Positions 47,401 to 56,234 of a DNA stretch of 56,234 bases are shown here, in pieces. Under the pieces are notes generated by a model. The model saw only the letters and a list, made by a program, of their open reading frames with translations. It ran no database searches and had not been told where the DNA came from. The stretch is from contig FN649734.1 in the NCBI GenBank assembly GCA_000310025.1, positions 3,913,116-3,969,349 on the forward strand, written 5' to 3'. This DNA comes from Ectocarpus siliculosus. Lineage: Eukaryota; Sar; Phaeophyceae; Ectocarpales; Ectocarpaceae. The stretch's first letter is position 1; every line of letters starts with the position of its first letter. A program made the position numbers and the translations under genes.

Positions 47401-47755
47401 CCGGCCAGGCTCATGCCCGTCGTACGCAGACACGCATGAAAGTAGAGGTCGAAAAACTTAACCAACCACAACCGAAAGAAGAAACAACAATATCACATCG
47501 GGAAGGGGGGAAATGTATACACGGAAGTAGCCGCATGACGGAGTTGATGTCTAATATTTTCCCTGCCACCTCCATCACATTCACTCCGCTCTATCTCCCG
47601 TCGTCTCCGCCCTGCTCTCCTCAGCTGCAGTCGTGTCTCCTAAAATGTATATTTCGATTCCGTTTCTCCCCTCGTGTCTCCCCTACCCCCCGTTTTTATG
47701 CTTCTATTAGTTGTACGACGTCCATCTGCTGTTCTTCTCTTCTTCCGCATATCAG
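44444..47755. other. No recognisable gene; one GAAT microsatellite
   Basis: (GAAT)n lies at about 44893-44945. Other open frames (for example 128 codons on the minus strand, 46507-46893, with YNNKRGIFARIMVWAAW) faintly resemble transposase wording but lack catalytic motifs. An upstream part of the gene ending at 47902 may hide here. Confidence 0.5.
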
Positions 47756-47902
47756 GCGACCATGGACCTCTCAATCCCCCCCACGTGCAAGACGCCCCGC
47801 CCTCAACTTCCGCTGCGAGAGTCCAGATGGGACGAGGACTCTCCTCTTGCCATCGTCCGTGGCTTCGGCTACGGCGCCGAATGCCTGGAAGTCGTAATTT
47901 AA
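47756..47902 (+). CDS. Isolated terminal exon of an unidentified gene
   Basis: After a strong pyrimidine tract and acceptor (CTTCCGCATATCAG) a 48-codon frame reads ATMDLSIPPTCKTPRPQLPL, RESRWDEDSPLAIVRGFGYG and AECLEVVI, then TAA. Codons are strongly GC3-rich. It could be the last exon of a gene whose other exons I cannot find, or a tiny gene starting at its own ATG (47762). Confidence 0.35.
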   Translation, partial: ATMDLSIPPTCKTPRPQLPLRESRWDEDSPLAIVRGFGYGAECLEVVI

Positions 47903-48434
47903 GCATTTCAGCCAAGTCTTCCTTCTGCTAAGGGCACCCCATGGCTGGACCCTCCCCCCACCCACGGGTCTTCCCACACACCATTCGCTTCGGGAGTTGT
48001 CCTTCCGGTTCCTTGGCCAATGCTACAGCGAATACTGGTCACAATAGCCGGACGGCAGCTTCCTCGCCGTAGCATCCGACCTTTGTGCTCCGATACCGCT
48101 GCCATATGACCACAACCTCGACCACGCCTTCCCCGCCCATCAAACACCGTTCGCGCAGCCATGTGTAGACACTCCTTCGACAGGAACGGCACCGAGATTC
48201 GCATCTACCTCGAACAATGGTCTCGCCGGCAGGTCTTGTGGAGACCTCGAAGGCGCTAACTGCTGTTATGCTCGTTCGCGGAAAGGAGCACATTCAGACT
48301 CGACAAATACATATACATAACGGTGCATGCTAAGCCGTCCTCGCCGACACTAACACCCTTTGGTCAAACAGTATGTCGGTTTTCTCCAAGGGCTCCTTCC
48401 GCGACATGTCGTGATATGGTGTGCAGAGCAGCAC
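47903..48434. other. No recognisable gene
   Basis: About 530 bases between the exon ending at 47902 and the FNIP pseudogene. Open frames are short and without coding bias. Confidence 0.5.
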
Positions 48435-49531
48435 CTAATCCCCGCACGAGTCACCGGGTCCACCAAGGACGATCATACGACCATTGACATACAGTCGCTT
48501 CAGAGAAGCCGGCCATGTGACTCCCGTGATGTCAATGTGGATGCCGTAGCCGCCCCAAAACAACAACTCCTCCAAAGAGGGCGGCCACGAAACTCCGATT
48601 AGTGGTTGGTCGAAACAGAAGTCAAATTAATAGCTGCTGCAGGGAGAGCGGCCACGTGACTCCAACAATTGGCTGGTTGAACCGGTGCCCAAACCATAGA
48701 TGCTGAAGCGAGAACGGCCACATCACATCAACGATGGGTCGGTTGAACCTGTACCCAAACGACATACTCTGGAGAGAGGCCGGCTACGTGACTCCAACAA
48801 TTGGCTGGTCGAAGGATTTCCCAAACGATATCCGTCGCAGGGAGGCCGGCCACCTGACCCTGGCAATGGATTGGTTGAAGCTACAATGTATCTCCGAACG
48901 ACAACTGGCGCAGGGATGTCGGCCATAAAACGTCTTCGACAAGCTTGTTGAAGGATTTCCCGAACGATATCTGTCGCAGGGAAGCCGGCCACCTGACCCT
49001 GGCGATGGGTCGGTTGAAGCTATTCCCTAACGACAACTGGTGCAGGGATGCCGGCCATAAAAAGATATCGATGGGCTTGTCGAACGATTGTCCAAACGAT
49101 ACCTGTAGCAGGGTGGCCGGCCACCTGACCCTGGCGATGGACTGGTTGAATCTATCTCCTAACGACAGCTGGTGCTGGGAGGTCGGCCATGAAACGTCGT
49201 CGATGGGCTGGTTGAAACTGTACCCAAGCGATAGGCTCCGGAGGGAGTTCAGCCACTCAACTCCAGCGATGGGTCGGTTGAAGGGGAACCCAAACGATAG
49301 CTTCTGTAGGAAGGCGGGCCACGGTATCGCTTCCACAGAGTCCCTCGCGTCCTTGTTACCCTCCAGCTGCTCGAACCTTTGAGGCTGAACCATCGACGCT
49401 AGGCTGGCGTCCGACACGTCTGCATACAAGTGCAGACTCTTCAACCCTGTCCACAGCTCGACGGCGGTACTCTGCAGCAAAGTCTCCATCGAGAGCCCCC
49501 AGTGTAACCGGGAAGCACGTATGAACGGCAC
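48435..49531 (-). pseudogene. FNIP-type leucine-rich-repeat gene, broken
   Basis: Tandem 22-residue repeats of the FNIP type run leftward from about 49350, for example WPASLHQLSLGNSFNRPIAR, then WPASLRQISFGKSFN. The pattern is W-P-x-S-L-x-x-L-S-F-G-x-x-F-N-x-P-I. Six full units and part of a seventh are open (a 216-codon frame from 49531 to a stop at 48881-48883). Five or six more units continue to about 48435 but are interrupted. There is a 7-base insertion with a TAG at 48878-48884, a second TAG where the repeat Trp belongs (48784-48786), and a TGA with another frame change at 48622-48624. The 66-base period (132 between alternate units) becomes 139 across the insertion. The N-terminal end is unclear; other frames upstream to about 49890 look partly coding. 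Such repeats mediate protein binding. Confidence 0.8.
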
Positions 49532-55917
<6,386 letters not shown>

Positions 55918-56234
55918 TCATATGGAGACCCTCATGTCGCTGCCGTACCCGAACAGTGCCCCCCCTGCAATCGACGCGGCCTCCGCTTCCGTCATTTGCG
56001 GGCCCAGTTCCCCAGCCTCCGCCGCAGCCGCCGCAGCCGCTTCCCCGACCCCATCCATCCCCATGAACGCGCCATGGGGCGGCGGCGTTCCATTGAAACC
56101 TCGTCCCCCCCCAGCCGCCGCCGCCGCCGCCGCCGCCGCCGCCCCCGTTGCTCGCTGCTGGCGTTGGTGTGGCGGCATCACCCCTTCCCGGAACGGAGAG
56201 CAGACGGGCTCCTCCTTCGCCGCTTTGCCCTCCC
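55918..56234 (-). CDS. Poly-Ala/Gly-rich protein, C-terminal exon (continues beyond right edge)
   Basis: Read on the minus strand, the frame is open from the right edge to TGA (55918-55920), giving at least 105 residues. The visible part has KAAKEEPVCSPFREG, then HQRQQR, a run of alanines coded by a GCC/GGC repeat (56112-56146 on the plus strand), a Gly/Pro/Met-rich stretch (GAFMGMDGVG), a second alanine run, and the end MTEAEAASIAGGALFGYGSD. This composition is common in transcription factors and RNA-binding proteins, but no domain is inside the window. Codons are strongly GC3-rich, and the minus strand is the only frame that makes sense. Confidence 0.6.
   Translation of the reverse strand, partial: EGKAAKEEPVCSPFREGVMPPHQRQQRATGAAAAAAAAAAGGGRGFNGTPPPHGAFMGMDGVGEAAAAAAAEAGELGPQMTEAEAASIAGGALFGYGSDMRVSI

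Overview
This is nuclear DNA of an intron-rich eukaryote. Its features are short exons with G/C-rich third codon positions, GT-AG introns averaging about 370 bp in the largest gene (plus a few GC-AG introns), long gene-poor stretches, one 100-N scaffold gap, many microsatellites and a decayed FNIP-type leucine-rich-repeat gene. Together these fit a stramenopile, most likely a brown alga of the Ectocarpus type. That assignment is inference; the sequence carries no direct species marker.

Left end (1-3218, minus strand): the first two coding exons of a mitochondrial pyruvate carboxylase. The gene runs off the left edge. The first ~420 bases are homopolymer-rich and look like unreliable contig-end sequence.

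Centre (3929-31233, plus strand): one very large gene in about 54 exons, divergent from pyruvate carboxylase. I rebuilt it exon by exon. All junctions keep phase and the sum is 7,776 nt, or 2,591 residues. It is a ZNFX1 / NFX1-type zinc-finger SF1 helicase: an RG-rich N-terminus, a helical region, the family-specific pre-helicase domain, an SF1 helicase core interrupted by a ~424-residue acidic low-complexity insertion, a tandem array of NFX1-type zinc fingers, a helical C-terminal region and a final RZ-type zinc finger. The first two exons are the least certain.

Two introns of this gene and one pyruvate carboxylase intron carry copies of the same interspersed element. Each copy ends in a poly-C tract next to an exon. 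The two copies in the ZNFX1-like gene are flanked by direct repeats derived from the original polypyrimidine tract of the 3' splice site.

Right half (31234-56234): sparse. I can support fragments of a multi-exon gene at 35583-37399 with a diverged duplicate exon at 33928, a conserved-looking helical protein gene at about 38049-41761, two weak gene candidates (43801-44443 and an isolated terminal exon at 47756-47902), an FNIP-repeat pseudogene on the minus strand (48435-49531), and the C-terminal exon of a poly-Ala/Gly-rich protein entering from the right edge (55918-56234, minus). Between them are tandem repeats, a perfect-stem hairpin, a ~99-bp GA microsatellite and long stretches with no recognisable gene.

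The recognisable genes do not form a pathway. Pyruvate carboxylase is anaplerotic metabolism, while ZNFX1-like proteins act on RNA (small-RNA inheritance in nematodes, antiviral RNA sensing in mammals). They share only a divergent promoter region.
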